DNA of 64,000 nt. Origin: Isoetes taiwanensis (Eukaryota > Streptophyta > Lycopodiopsida > Isoetales > Isoetaceae). Shown in pieces: positions 22,723-34,397 of this stretch. The stretch is taken from positions 1,674,001 through 1,738,000 of the forward strand of contig JAJEKV010000011.1 in the NCBI GenBank assembly GCA_021234155.1. The letters are read 5' to 3'. A model generated the notes under the pieces. It was not told the DNA's origin. It worked only from the letters and a program-made list of their open reading frames with translations, and did not search any database. The position numbers and the translations under genes were made by a program. Numbering within the stretch: the first letter of the stretch is position 1; each line of letters begins with the position of its first letter.

Positions 22723-23714
22723 TTCAAGGTTGCTTATATATCTCTTAGTAGTTGGTTCATTATTCTTTTTATACTGAACAAAATATTCTGAATTAGTATG
22801 CCATTACACGTTCCAGATAAGTTGCCAAGTAGCCTTCATGTTGATTGTAGCAAAGCCCCAAAAATCCTATTATGGTAAAGGGATACCTTTAAGGATGATG
22901 ACTTCGCAATTGCAGAAAAATTACAAAATAAAGATGAATTCTTAAGTAATGAAAGGTAAATAATCTCATAAGAGATGAAAATGGCCTGATCTTCACCCCC
23001 AGAGCTGCCACAACATCGAAATGATAGAAGGCCAGAGTTGGCCTGAAACCAATCGAAGAACTCATTTTGTCCTAATCAGTTTTTTAATGACTTTAGCTTT
23101 ACCTTTGGCTAAGCTTTTCTTTTGGACTACAGCCTTACCTTTCGCTAATATTTTAGAGCAGAATAGCAACCATCGCCCTTAAGGGGAAAATGAATGTCCA
23201 ACTCAACATTCCAGCTCCCCTTCTATAGATTAGGCTAGCTGAGCAGCCTTTCTTTCAATGCTATGAATTCTGGAAGCACAATTCTATGCAGGTTGATTTT
23301 CAGTGTACACTTGCTTTGACTTCATTCTTGCTCTTCAGGCTCTCTTAATATTTTATTTCTTAATTGTAGGCTATAGTTTATAGCTTAAATTCATGATACT
23401 TCTATCAGGAGCTTTAACATCTTCTGATCTTTATTGCTTTAAGGGTTCCAGATAGAGTTTGCAATTTGATCCCTTTCATAGTTTTACATATTTTTAGCAT
23501 TACATTAGTTGCATCAGAGCTTTAGATTACATAAAATGCTTTGTACATTCGTGACGTAATCACACAAATATTTGTGATGTTCATTAAATTGCAGGTATTC
23601 TATGATTTTCAGGATTTGTGATGCTCTATCCCTTAAGGTATGGCTTCCTTTCAATTGTTATATTGTGCAAAGATTGGTTCGATAAATATTTTTGCTTTTA
23701 TAAATCTTCTGCAG
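22723..23714. other. Intergenic, no gene seen
   Basis: AT-rich, with poly-pyrimidine and splice-like signals near 23600 but no supported coding segment. Confidence 0.45.
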
Positions 23715-23823
23715 GTGTGGAGTGTAACAGAAGAAACCCCAGCTCCATCGCCTTATGGTGCAACTTCAAAGGCTTTGGCTCAAGCATTGTTCTGCATAGG
23801 GATGTATTTATTCCTCTCTCCAG
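23715..23823 (+). other. Exon-like segment of an unrecognised membrane protein
   Basis: A 109-bp block bounded by a good acceptor (TTCTGCAG) and a donor (CTCTCCAG/GTGTTC). It reads VWSVTEETPAPSPYGATSKA followed by LAQALFCIGMYLFLSP, with a C-terminal hydrophobic segment that could span a membrane. No adjacent exons were identified. It may be a gene fragment. I do not recognise the family. Confidence 0.35.
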
Positions 23824-24179
23824 GTGTTCCAATTTCATTATTTAAAGAAAGCTAAAAATATTGGGACTTCTCTTCTATCTGAATCGTAGAATTCCTGAGG
23901 TGAATTGGATTTCAAATTACCAGGAACCACATGATTATATGCCTGCGGAAGATGAGATGCATCAAAAATCATCCCAAATGCTACGAATGTGGCCAATAAG
24001 ATCACATGGAGTGGAACATTTGGACAAATTGGAAATATATACGGCTCTGTGGCTGTGCGGCAAGATGGAAATGTTATTATACATGGTCACCAGATTCGCA
24101 GCAACATTTGAAATGCATACTGAACCAATCTCCAAGTACATTTTATGTATCCACTATCTAGGCATATCTGATGCTACAA

Positions 24180-25760
24180 AGTTTGCAAGACATTTGCCTC
24201 CCTTCAAAATGCAGTTTTTCAGCTCTATGAGAGTGTCTTTGCCGAATTCCCGGCATCAGGTAACCAAATCACTAGCAATACTGGAGTACATCAGGATTGC
24301 CCTCTATCTCTTACATTCTTTGTCTTGAGCATTGATCAAATGGAAGAATGGCTGGATCATCATGGTGGCGGAGGTCTACATTTGCCACACTATATATAAA
24401 TGCTGATGGTGTTTCGCTTATGGCACATACAGCTACTAGTATGCAACAACATTTACATGGTTTATACATTTTTCGTAAGAATACAGGCTTGCGTGTTAAT
24501 CTCCAAAAGATCAAGCTCTTGGTAGTTTAATCTTCTTTGCATAATGTTCCAACTTTGCGCTATGATAGCCACGAAGTTGAAGTTGTTGATAGCTACAAGT
24601 ATCTTAGTGTCGAATTCAGTAAAAACACACTTTAAACATTGTATTACCAAGCGTGTGACTGCTGACTAGAGAGCACTCTATAAAATAATTGTTTTTGCAT
24701 AGCTCATGGTAAAGGCTCACTTGTTTTGGGCCTTGGTAGAACCTGTTGTACTGTATTGTTCTAAAGTGTGGGGGCTTGCCATTAGTGTTAGTGCCAGGCG
24801 AGGTTGGAATGGGTGCAAATGCCTTTTCTCACTTATAGCCTAGAAGTCAAAACTATGGTGTCTTTTACTATTCTTTTACAAGAGATATTTTGCCATGAAG
24901 CACCACCTCTACTATATCAGCAAGGTGCAGCACATGGATGACGATAGGCACCCTCTTCTCGTGCTTGCCATGGCCGAATCTCCTTAGCATTTGAAATGAT
25001 GTTGGAACCGCATGGTTTGTCTGCTGGTCTGTGCAGTGGTGTCTGGTGCTTGCTAGTTCTGATCCCAAGCTTTTGCAACAATATCTTGAGGGTCGTTTTT
25101 ATCAAAAGATATGGAATGCAGTTACCTTATCCCAAGTTTAAGACTGGCCATTATCATGCACATATAAATTCCACTTTGGCACTAGGACGACAAGCTTATT
25201 TGCTTGCTTCCTTGTTCAGGAAAAAGCTTGTAGCTATTGCATCAATTAGCACAGGGTCCCACAAGCTACAGATTGAGATAGCGGCTGCAATTGCCACGAG
25301 AAGCGAGATTATGTGCATTTTTCCATTTATAGGCTGCTGAAGATGAAAGCCATACTCTGCTAAGATGTCTTGCTTTTGATATAGCTAGGAATCGTTATTT
25401 GACTTTAACATTCCATTCCACGCTCCCACAACTTCTCAGAGCCCCATCTGTGCATGACTTGGCATTATATATTCTTAAGGTTCTAGATAAGCATCTTCAA
25501 TTACTGAGCCCTCAATTGTCATCATGATCTACTTATTTTTTCCTGATTATTTAATATCATTATTACTGTAAAGGTTTTTCCCTTGAAAAACTTTCGAGGC
25601 AGGGATTTTTTTTTTTTAATCCTTATGATAATGGTTGTACTAGTCCATTGTATGGGTCCCATGCCCTCTTGGTCTTCGAGGACGTTAAAAAATCTATTTC
25701 GTTCTATTCTATTCTATTCTATTCTATTCTATTCTATTCTATTCTACTATTCTATTCTAT
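24180..25760 (+). mobile_element. Zinc-knuckle LINE (LINE B), degenerate 3' half with (ATTCT)n tail
   Basis: It starts inside the reverse transcriptase: AVFQLYESVFAEFPASGN and then DCPLSLTFFVLSIDQMEEWL (24200-24350), a decayed YINADGVSL active site near 24395-24420, VLVEP-like and zinc-knuckle-domain frames (HAHINSTLALGRQAYL, RKKLVAIASISTGSHKLQIE at about 25155-25285), then the 3' UTR GGTTTTTCCCTTGAAAAACT at about 25574. After GAGGACGTTAAAAAATC comes a pentamer ATTCT repeat (25701-25760). Numerous stops make it inactive. It is a clear relative of LINE A. The region 23861-24180 may also belong to it but is unreadable. Confidence 0.75.
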
Positions 25761-26281
25761 ATTATACATTTGATGTGCATATCGCTATTGATACAACCTA
25801 CTTTCAAGCTCGTGGTAAAAAATCACTTAGTTTTATATTTCTTTGCCCTTCTAGCTTTCATATTCTTTCTCTATAGCGATCAATGTGGTTATTTGTGTTG
25901 CTGCAAGTGTTCGTTTGAGTGCTTAAGCCCATAGTCCCTCTTTAATCAGCTCCTCAAAATGGAGCTTATGAAGCATATGGTTTAAATGGTACACCATTGC
26001 TGGTAAGCCCCACGAGCCATCTAATTTTGAAATTGTTTGTTGCATTTGTCATATTTTGCTCTAATATACTAAATATGTTCTTAATGCAAAATAATTTTTT
26101 CTTGCATTGTCTGATTAAAGTCAAGAATTCTTGAGTGCATAGTGGAATGAGCAAATTAGCCCGAGGAATAGCACAACGTGCAATCAACATTATGGCACCA
26201 ATTTGTTCCTAACCTAATGCATTCTGATTCGCCAATTTAATTTTACATGACACTACAAACGAATAAATTTCAATATACTAC
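25761..26281. other. Intergenic, no gene seen
   Basis: AT-rich, no supported feature. Confidence 0.5.
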
Positions 26282-26331
26282 TAGAGCTGGTCTCCGTGGA
26301 CGATAAAATCATATTCTATTCTATTCTATTC
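26282..26331 (+). mobile_element. Extremely short LINE 3' end (about 50 bp) with (ATTCT)n tail
   Basis: CTGGTCTCCGTGGACGATAAAATCATATTCTATTCTATT repeats the terminal motif and tail of LINEs A and B but nothing upstream of it. It looks like an insertion truncated almost completely at the 5' end, or a tail-only remnant. Confidence 0.6.
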
Positions 26332-27267
26332 AATTATATATGCAAGCCGATCTATATGCATAGTTTTCAACTTCGTATAGCGTGATATTGAAAGCTGTAT
26401 TAATACATCCAAAAATAAGAAGAATTTTTAGCACATTTCCCAAGCACTTAGGTTATGGTGGCATGATAGCTTCTATTGTTGAACTATGGAATTGGTGAAC
26501 TTCCTATTATTTAATAATGGATGACATAGTTATATAGTGTTTGAGAACAAGTGTAATTTATGTTGCAAAGATTGAAGTTATTCAAATAACCATAGTCATT
26601 CCCTCCCCCTCCCAAGTCCGGCCAGAATCGCTAGTTTTAAAATGATTACCAAATCAGTTTTTATTTACACTAAATACATGTTACAATAACTTGTGAATCA
26701 GAAACAAAAATAATTCTCACAAAAAAAAAATGATTGCACATATAAAATAATTGACTCATAACATACTTTCCTTAATGCAGATGGTTGTGAGTATTCATAG
26801 GATTCTTGTCAAAGATATGAGGCACAATTTTTTAGATGTGGACATGATTTGCCATATTTTCACTACCTTGCATAAATTGGGGATTTTAAGAGTATAATCA
26901 AAACATATATAATTATATATGTTTTACATTTTTTTGTTTTTTTTTTTTTTTTTTTTCGTGGTTCTGGGCCGCAATCTAAACGCAGCATAGTAAGCTAGGT
27001 GTGAGGTGTGTGGCTAGATAGCCACGGGAGGAGAGGAGGAAAGATGCGCCCTGCACAGGATTTTCGCCGGATTTGATCTCCCCTGTTTTTGTTGAGGTCT
27101 CCTTTGTTTTCGTTGCTAAGCTCTCCGGTGAAGAATCTGAGCAATGAACAATATAAATAGTTCATGCAAATTTACAAAAGAATTACAGTAAAGCCACATA
27201 TATGAGGTGGAATGGCTCCTGGACCATGGGCAGTGGCTTATTTGCATATAAAGGGGGAGGCTGTTAA
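26332..27267. other. Intergenic, T-rich tract and GC island
   Basis: A T run at about 26930-26956 is followed by a more GC-rich stretch (26960-27120). No gene is identified. Confidence 0.45.
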
Positions 27268-27474
27268 TTGGAAGAGCTTCTTGACAAAACCCCCAATGAG
27301 AAAGCAGAGGCCAGTTCCTCTAGACCCAAGAGAAAGCATAGGCAAATCCAACTTGAGCAGGAAGAAAACAGTAAAAGTGACAAGGATGATGAAAATGATG
27401 GGGAAAAAACTAAGTCAGGTTCCTCTAGACCACACATTCAATCCGAACTCACAATCAAAACAGAAAAGTAGAGC
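27268..27474 (+). other. Short acidic/basic ORF, possibly an exon fragment
   Basis: Open frame of 67 codons reading EELLDKTPNEKAEASSSRPK, then KRKHRQIQLEQEENSKSD, and ending ...IKTEK at a TAG. The composition is that of a disordered nuclear protein C-terminus with an RPKRKHR basic cluster. SSSRP is repeated 40 residues apart. No domain is recognisable and there is no upstream start context, so this is low confidence. Confidence 0.25.
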
Positions 27475-27739
27475 AATGTTATGAGACCAAAATGTACCAT
27501 TTGTGTTCAATTATTAGTTATATTACATTAGAAAAAAATTTCAAGCTTGACCTAGATTGTTTCTATCAACATAGAAAAGATAACCTCAAATCCATTTCAA
27601 GAATCAGGTATGTCTACTACCATTTTGCAGTGTAGTTTAGGTTCGTTTCTCGTGTTGGTTGTATTGTCATGTTGTGTCTCTGTAATGTCATCTATGCATG
27701 TGTTATGTGCTACTGTGAGGCATTTTATGCAATGGCTGC

Positions 27740-28310
27740 CAATGATAGATGAGGTATGTGTGGTCTGGTGAGTAGTGAGTTGTTGGCATGTTGTTTGTGG
27801 TCTAGTGATAAGAATGATGCTAGCATTTGTGGTGTGGTGTGTGGTATATGCAGCGTGTTGTGTGGTGTATACTGGTATGTGTGGTGTGTGGTGTGATGTA
27901 TGTTATCGTGCTGCCAATAGTGGTGATAGTGCAGCCTATGGTGTGTGGTGTATGCAGCATATTGTGTGGTGTGTACTGTGTTGGGCGCGTGTTTGCCTAC
28001 CCCTAGGTACTGCCAATTATGGTGACAATGGTATCATGTGGTGTGTGGTGTGTACCATTGTGGTGTGGTATAGGGCGTTGCACTGCCAGTTGTGAAACCA
28101 CTGTGTTGGGTAAAGTGGTGTAGGATGCGGTCTTGCTAGTAGCGGTGACAACGGTGTGTGGTGCATATTATACTATTGTGGTGTGGTGGAGGGTGTTGTG
28201 TTGCCAATGGTATTGCTGCTACTATGTGCTGATAGTACCTTGTGTTGTGTGGTGTGGTGTGTAATTGTGGCCTTCCATCAGCATGTGGCTTATAATGTTA
28301 GGAGGCTGAC
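27740..28310 (+). repeat. TG-rich diverged minisatellite
   Basis: Roughly 570 bp dominated by GTGTGGTGTGTGGTRT words, with a longer unit in which TGCCAATRGTGGTGAYARTG is followed by GTGTGGTGTGTACYRTKGTG. The unit recurs near 27900, 28010, 28130 and 28200. The open frames across it are by-products of the repeat. Confidence 0.6.
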
Positions 28311-28599
28311 ATATATGGAGTGTTTTTTTTTGCAGACTGGCAGACTTGTGAAGGAATGATTGGCCGGAACTCAATTGCAACAGCTGCAAATACCACTCAT
28401 GAAATTGACCTAAAAGTGGATTTCATATTAAGCAAAAGAACTTATGAGTCTGCAATACATTACTCCTTTTTGTCGCTAATGTTGTAATCCATACCAAAAA
28501 GTTCGTTTGATGGTTTGCCGCCATGTCTCTGACTTATTATCGAAGCTCATATGACGAATCTTCCACATTGGCCAACCATTGCCCAAATCTTAATATCCA

Positions 28600-29090
28600 T
28601 TGCAACCTTATGAGACATGCCTCACATTAAAAGGGATCAAGTTCAAGCTTGCAATTTAATTTCTTGGCACTACTCTCTACTTTCTAACTTGTTGGGTCAC
28701 AAACACGACCCAACACGTAGTCTATGACAAGTTTGCGACATGCTTCACGTTAAAAGGAATCAAATTCAAGCTTGCAATTTAATTTCTTCTGAATTATTTT
28801 AAAACAGTTGGTTTGCAACCTTATGAGACATGCCTCACATTAAAAGGGATCAAGTTCAAGCTTGCAATTAAATTTCTTGGCACTAATCTCTAGTTTCTAA
28901 CTTGTGGGGATCAACACATAGTTTATGATAAGTTTGGGACATGCCTCACATTAAAAGGAATCAAATTCAAGCTCGCTAAATTCTTTTAAAACACTTGGAA
29001 GCTATTCACTCGGTTTCTAATATCTATCATTTATAACGTAAACATTGCCAATTAGTTTTGTGGATTAAAAGGAATCAAGGTCAAGCTTGT
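28600..29090 (+). repeat. Alternating tandem repeat, unit about 215 bp
   Basis: The core GACATGCCTCACATTAAAAG plus GRATCAARTTCAAGCTTGC recurs at about 28613, 28737, 28828, 28948 and, partly, 29066. Two types of flanking sequence alternate, so the higher-order period is about 215 bp. No coding sense. Confidence 0.7.
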
Positions 29091-30091
29091 GACTTGATTC
29101 ATTTAATGGCACAAGTAAACAACTGGTGTTATATTTGTTTTCACTATTAAAGATAGTCTCTCCACGTACCAAATTTGATAACGAAAAATACATAGTATCA
29201 AAATAAACTCTTTCCCCACTCAAGCAGTCACCTACAACATTGCAAGGTAAAAAATTTCTATAGGTAGAATGTTCTTATCCAGGCCATTACTAAACTAGCT
29301 AAATATGTTAAAAATATGCTGCTCTGACAGTTGGAAACTGGGAATACTTCTTTTTTAACAGCACTCTTCCTAGATATTAGACTTTCATCTTTCTAGACAT
29401 TGTCTTAAGTTTTAGGTATTTCAGCAGCATCTTCTTAACACATTGTAATACATCACCATTTTAAAGGAGATGAAAGTGACAGATCAAAAAAGACAGTTTA
29501 GAGTTACTCTAAACCAATGATGCGAGGACAAATATGTTTTCCATGCTATAGAACTCTTTGCATCTAAATTCTGAAGCCATACTTATCAGCAGGAAAAAGA
29601 AAGCATTAAAACATGTTGTCCGATCATAACCTAGAACATTAATAAATTTATAACAGAACTCAGAATAAAGTCTTCTATCAACTACAAATTCAGCAACTAC
29701 AAACTTCAACAAAGACATAATAGTTTCTTTTGGTTTCAAGCTTTAACACGAAGCATAAGTTGAAAGCAAAAAGCTTGCAACACCACAAGAAGTAAAACCT
29801 CAAACTCAAACATCATAGAAAGTATGAATAAAAACAATCAACACACACCTTCGACCATTTTATGCCTCTTCCATTGGCTGGAACAACTCTTGTAGAACTG
29901 GAAACAAATCCAAGATGTAGTTCACCGGCATTCCAGCATGAACATCTCCAACCCTCGTCCCAAAAACTCTGGCTGAAGGGAAAGTAAGAGTGTAAAAAGG
30001 ATTACCAGGTGACATTGTTTGGTGGCCAATTATTCCCTACAACCACCCCGCTCAAACGAGGATCATGTGACAAAGTGGTATTATGCCATAA
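29091..30091. other. Intergenic, no gene seen
   Basis: AT-rich. The open frame on the minus strand at 29509-29739 has no recognisable motif. Confidence 0.5.
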
Positions 30092-30319
30092 TCCGGGGGA
30101 TGCACTTATACATAAGGGGGGTATGGCATCTGCATTCGGAGGGTAGCAAAAAATCCCCCTTGTATACGCAATTTTAAAAGGCAATTTGACCCCTCTGTGT
30201 ATAGATATTGCTCCAAATTAGTGCCTAAAAACACCCATAACCCCTAAGTATACGTACGCAAATGGTCCAAAAAACACCCCTCCGTTGAACTCTCATCGAT
30301 CAAAGGTGAATCCCCCGGG
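30092..30319. mobile_element. MITE related to the 8928-9175 element
   Basis: The left end, TCCGGGGGATGCAC (30092-30105), and the right end, GGTGAATCCCCCGGG (30305-30319), match the terminal inverted repeats of the element in LINE A. The interior shares GTATACGC and CCCTCTGTGTATA-like words. Length is 228 bp. The flanking target duplication is not clear. Confidence 0.55.
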
Positions 30320-30369
30320 AATCCATCAGTCCCGAAGTGGCCGGATTTCCTGCCCCTACTACCCTATCA

Positions 30370-30792
30370 TAAACAATTGCTACTAGGCATAGCAAGGCCG
30401 CACAGCCTTAGCAAAGATCTTATACACCGTAGAAAGCAGAGTTATAGGGCGCCAATCAGAAATGGTTTTAGGCTCTTTACATTAAGGGATAAGATAAGAT
30501 AAGATAGTATTTTAACGTGTCGGTTCAGAATCTTCTCCAAGCTCCTGAACTGACAAAATTCAGAGAAAGCATTGAAGATGTCATCTCTTAGCAAGCTCTA
30601 ATACGCTTGGAAAAACTCAGTGCAAGAAAACCATCCAAGCTTGGGCATTTATTCTTCTTTAAGGAATCCACAACAGAACGCAAATCATCCACAATAATGT
30701 TAGATTCTAACTGGGCACGCTGTTGTGAAGAAACAATAGGATGGATCTTAGACAAAACTGCCTCCAGCATGTTCTTTTGGAAGAGTATGGGA
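30370..30792 (-). mobile_element. L1-like LINE reverse-transcriptase fragment
   Basis: On the minus strand from about 30790 downward it reads MLEAVLSKIHPIVSSQQRAQ, then VVDSLKKNKCPSLDGF, and after stops WRPITLLSTVYKIFAKAV (about 30400-30450). These are the linker and first reverse-transcriptase motifs of plant L1 elements. Both ends are missing and several stops intervene. Confidence 0.75.
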
Positions 30793-30898
30793 TGCTCAGC
30801 AAAAAAAAAAAAAAAGAGAAATGATCAAAAAGAAATTGTTGAAAGAAAAAAGAAAAAAGAAAAAGAAAAAAAAAAAAAGAAAAAAGAAAAAAAAAAAG

Positions 30899-30987
<89 letters not shown>

Positions 30988-31400
30988 AAAAAGAAAAAAG
31001 AAAAAAGAAAAAAGAAAAAAGAAAAAAGAAAAAAGAAAAAAGAAAAAAGAAAAAAGAAAAAAGAAAAAAGACAAAAGAAAAAAGACAAAAGACAAAAGAG
31101 AAAAGAGAAAAGAGAAAAGAGAAAAGAGAAAAGAGAAAAGAGAAAAGAGAAAAGAGAAAAGAGAAAAGGAAGAAGGAAGAAGGAAGAAGGAAGACGGAAG
31201 GAAGAAGGAAGAAGGAAGAAAGAAAAAATACTTTGATACAAGCTGGATAATAGATGGAACCCTAGCCGCTAGCTAGGAAGAAGGAAGAAGAAAGAAGGGA
31301 AGACGGAAGACGGAAGACGGAAGAAGGAAGAAGGAAGAAGGAAGAAGGAAGAAGGAAGAAGGAAGAAGGAAGAAGGAAGAAAGAAAAAAGAAAAATATAT
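30793..31400 (+). repeat. Long homopurine tract with a duplicated 47-bp block
   Basis: About 600 bases of purines grade from AAAAAG units through pure A (about 30900-30984), GAAAAA, GAAAAGA and then GAAGGAA units. Within and after it the 47-bp block TACTTTGATACAAGCTGGAT...GCCGCTAGCTAG occurs at about 31229-31275 and again at 31401-31447, so the purine tract plus this block is itself duplicated. The lysine-rich or phenylalanine-rich frames across it are artefacts of composition. Confidence 0.85.
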
Positions 31401-31449
31401 ACTTTGATACAAGCTGGATAATAGATGGAACCCTAGCCGCTAGCTAGGG

Positions 31450-31915
31450 CGGTGGCAGTAGCGGCCCAACGCCTTGAGCCGCAGAGTCTCAGATATGGCT
31501 GGAAGAGCATGCAAAAGCCTGCTGCTGTCTTGCCAAACTATGGCTGATGCTCCAGGGCCTGTATCTGTTTGGTCTTCATCAGATCTTGGCAACATGGGTC
31601 TATTTTCAAGACATGGCCACTGTTCTTGGATCTTTCCTCTGTTTGTACCAGGCCTGACTGGGGAAGAATAGGTCCTTCTGCTTTTGTCATTTAATTTGAG
31701 TCTAGGTCAGCGCTATTTTAGCATTTTATCGAGCATCTGAAAAACTGGTTATGCCTTAGTTAGAGCTTCAACATCAATGGCTGTGTGCTTAAGGCTCATC
31801 TGTTTCTCTTCTGTTGGGTTAATACTATGAGCTTTTGAACAATATTAGAGCTTGGTTTTTCAGTTTTTGCTATCATTCAATTTTGCATAATGGCAGACAT
31901 AGACTTCATGCTACA
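31450..31915. other. Intergenic, no gene seen
   Basis: No feature supported beyond the flanking repeats. Confidence 0.5.
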
Positions 31916-32484
31916 TGTTTGGGGTCTGAATCTAGGATCTCCTGCAAGACAGCCCTCTGTGAGGACCCTCGTATCAAACAGGAAGATTTTAAGGCAAAAT
32001 GTCATGCGGGATTTTGCAAGAGAGAACAAAAGAGAATGAGCACAAGAACACAAGAGAAACTGACTGCAAAATAACAATCTCTTGAACCAAATGTGAATAC
32101 AAAGCATATTCCGCCCAAGGCTGAGTAAAAAATAAGAGAACAGCATTGAAATCTGTCTATCTGCTAAGCAAGAAGCCTATGGTATATATAGTACAATGTC
32201 CTTGGCCCATAATGGCAAAACGGCCATCTCATCAATTGGACACCCACTCCCGAGATCTCTGCTGACTAGCAAGAGAATCTCCATAACTTTTGGGGGTTGC
32301 ATTAGTGCTAGCGAAAACTGACTCGTGCAGGACCCATGTTGGCATGACGTCATACCTCGTCCTTTTGACTGACTTCATTGGCATGGGCATGGTGTCTGCT
32401 TGTTTGCCCTTGTCTACATCTCTTTGCCCTTGTCTGGCTTGTATCTTAGGTATAGTCCTGTGTTTTGGGACACAGGACTTAAAA
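31916..32484 (-). mobile_element. LTR related to the nested element's LTRs (3' LTR of a minus-strand copy)
   Basis: Read on the minus strand, this matches the LTR at 44665-45232: the same GATCTCCTGYAAGACAGCCC and CTCTGTGAGGACCC blocks near its 3' end, and the same start hairpin. Its terminus is ...CCCCAAACA. Next to it (32485-32506) is a polypurine tract, GTGTCATTTGGTGGGGGGAG, as in the nested element. So this is a 3' LTR with part of its internal region to the right. No second LTR was found, which implies truncation. Confidence 0.75.
32454..32479. repeat. Hairpin at the LTR start (covarying copy)
   Basis: AGTCCTGTGT, loop TTTGGG, ACACAGGACT form a perfect 10-bp stem. The related LTR at 44669-44694 has AGTCCTGTAC, loop, GTACAGGACT. 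Two pairs differ and remain paired. Confidence 0.8.
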
Positions 32485-32506
32485 CTCCCCCCACCAAATG
32501 ACACTT

Positions 32507-34397
32507 AATGGGAGCTTGCAAAAGAAAAGCACGCAGAAGCTCGGCAGGATGAAAATTCATATCTTTCATATCTGTTGGGCGACTGTGGGGTCACAGATGA
32601 CTGAAATATTGGGACATCATATTGCTTTTCTGTGTGATGGCTTCAGGCGTGGCCAGAGCCAATGCAGGAGTGGCATTGAGAAGGAACCCGACGTGGATCA
32701 TTTCCGTGAAAGTGTGGTGAGCCATGGGAGAAATGTACTGACACCCATTGAAGAGGTAGACGTCCAATAAAAGGGCCATGCTAGCGTTAGGATTGCAATG
32801 CAGAATGAGGCTCTTGCGGTAAGTGTAAGATGATACTAATTTTAGTCTAGTGTATTACAAGAGCCAGAGCCAATAATGGATGAGTGGACGAGATCCTAAC
32901 GTACTCAGTGGCTGTAAGATTTCCTACTACCCAACATTTCCTTTTGGCGTAAAAAAAGAATATGAGTTTTGTCAGGTGCTTTCTTTCAGCCGGCCATGCC
33001 AAAGCCTAGCCGACAAGCAGTTTAGCCATTGTTGTGGTATAGTTCCCATTTATGATCCTGAACTCTGCATCATTCAAATCAGTGGTCCTCTTCCACTTTT
33101 TGGCATGCCCGGTCTCTGGGTCGAAGGGCATGACATCAGCACAGGGAATGTGCATCTGATGACTGATAAATGATTCATGTAGAGTGTGCAAGTGCTCGGA
33201 CTGATGATCCTACATGTCATATTTGCAGAGGCTTTGTGCATCTTGAATATATTGATCTCTATCTCAAAGCCGACCCCCAAAGGGTAAATTCTCTCTCTGT
33301 GCTTGATGTTCACTATGGCGCTCTGAGACAATTCGTGCTTGCTCTCTTGTGTTAGGTCGCCTGCAGATGGTGCAATCTGCATTGTTGGTTCATCATATTC
33401 AGATTCAGATCCGGTCTCCCTCTCCGAGCCCTGCGAGCTCTTGGCTAGAGTCTCTTGGAGGATGAACCAATAATGGGTTCTCCTTTACACTTGGCTAATT
33501 CACGGACGGCTTCATCTTCTGAAGACTATCCCTCTTCTGCACTGGGTTCGGGCCACCTGGGTGTCCTCGACATGTCACCCAAGACAAGCTTAGGTGTAGC
33601 CGCAATCGGTTTAACATTAACAGACGTCCTCGACTTCTTTAACACTGTTGGCGTCTCCACAGTAGTGTTTTTTAATTTCTCCTCAACTTTTTTTTAATCA
33701 ACCTTCTTTGGAACCCCATATCTGGACTTCAGCCACTTAGTGTCATAAACTTTAAGTTGGGTTTTACCATGATATTCCGTATACAAGGCCTTGGACCTGT
33801 TCTGCTTGTGCTCTAATATCCATTGACGTAGAAATTTACCTCTCCAAAATTTCATTTATAAAGAAAGAATTGTTATGCAGAAAGAAGGAATCACTAGAGA
33901 ACTTCAGTATCCGCCTTTATGCTGCTTCAGATATTAAGGAGAAAAATCCTATTTACATCTAGAGAACATATCTGTTGACCGTCCAACCTGATCTTGTTGT
34001 GAGATATTACATACTCGGACAGAAAGATGTGAAATGTGGATGTGATAGATCTCATTGATCATTGGTGAAAAATCCGTGTACCACACCACCTCGTGCTCTT
34101 ACAATTTGAATAGAATTGAAATTTTTATTTTATGGAACTTTTATAGAGAACAAGCGGCAGAGCAAATGTTTAAAACTGCTCAATCTGCCCTAAAATTTAT
34201 CGGAGCAATACCTTCCTCATCAATCCGGCCCTCTTCTTCATTCATAATCTCCGCATTTAGCGGCACTGCATCATATCAATACCACCAATCCTACAGGCAG
34301 CACCTACAGGCAGCAGATGAAAATATGCCGCCCTCGAAAACCTTTTTTTGCGTTTCCATAATACACAACATGGCTATAGATAACACACTTTCAATTT
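32507..34397 (-). other. Possible internal region of the minus-strand LTR element
   Basis: Adjacent to the polypurine tract, this region should be the 3' internal part of that element. Minus-strand frames are short and broken. One near 33710-33840 reads WILEHKQNRSKALYTEYHGK and then LKVYDTKWLKSRYGVPKK, which looks like protein but which I do not recognise. No polymerase, integrase or gag motif was found. Confidence 0.3.

Noticed and set aside
28600-29090. CRISPR-like array
   Set aside because: Repeats are long, imperfect and of plant satellite type with alternating similar spacers, and the genome is eukaryotic.
30607-31276. Long lysine-rich and phenylalanine-rich open frames
   Set aside because: They are created by the purine microsatellite on both strands and in all frames; there is no gene signal.
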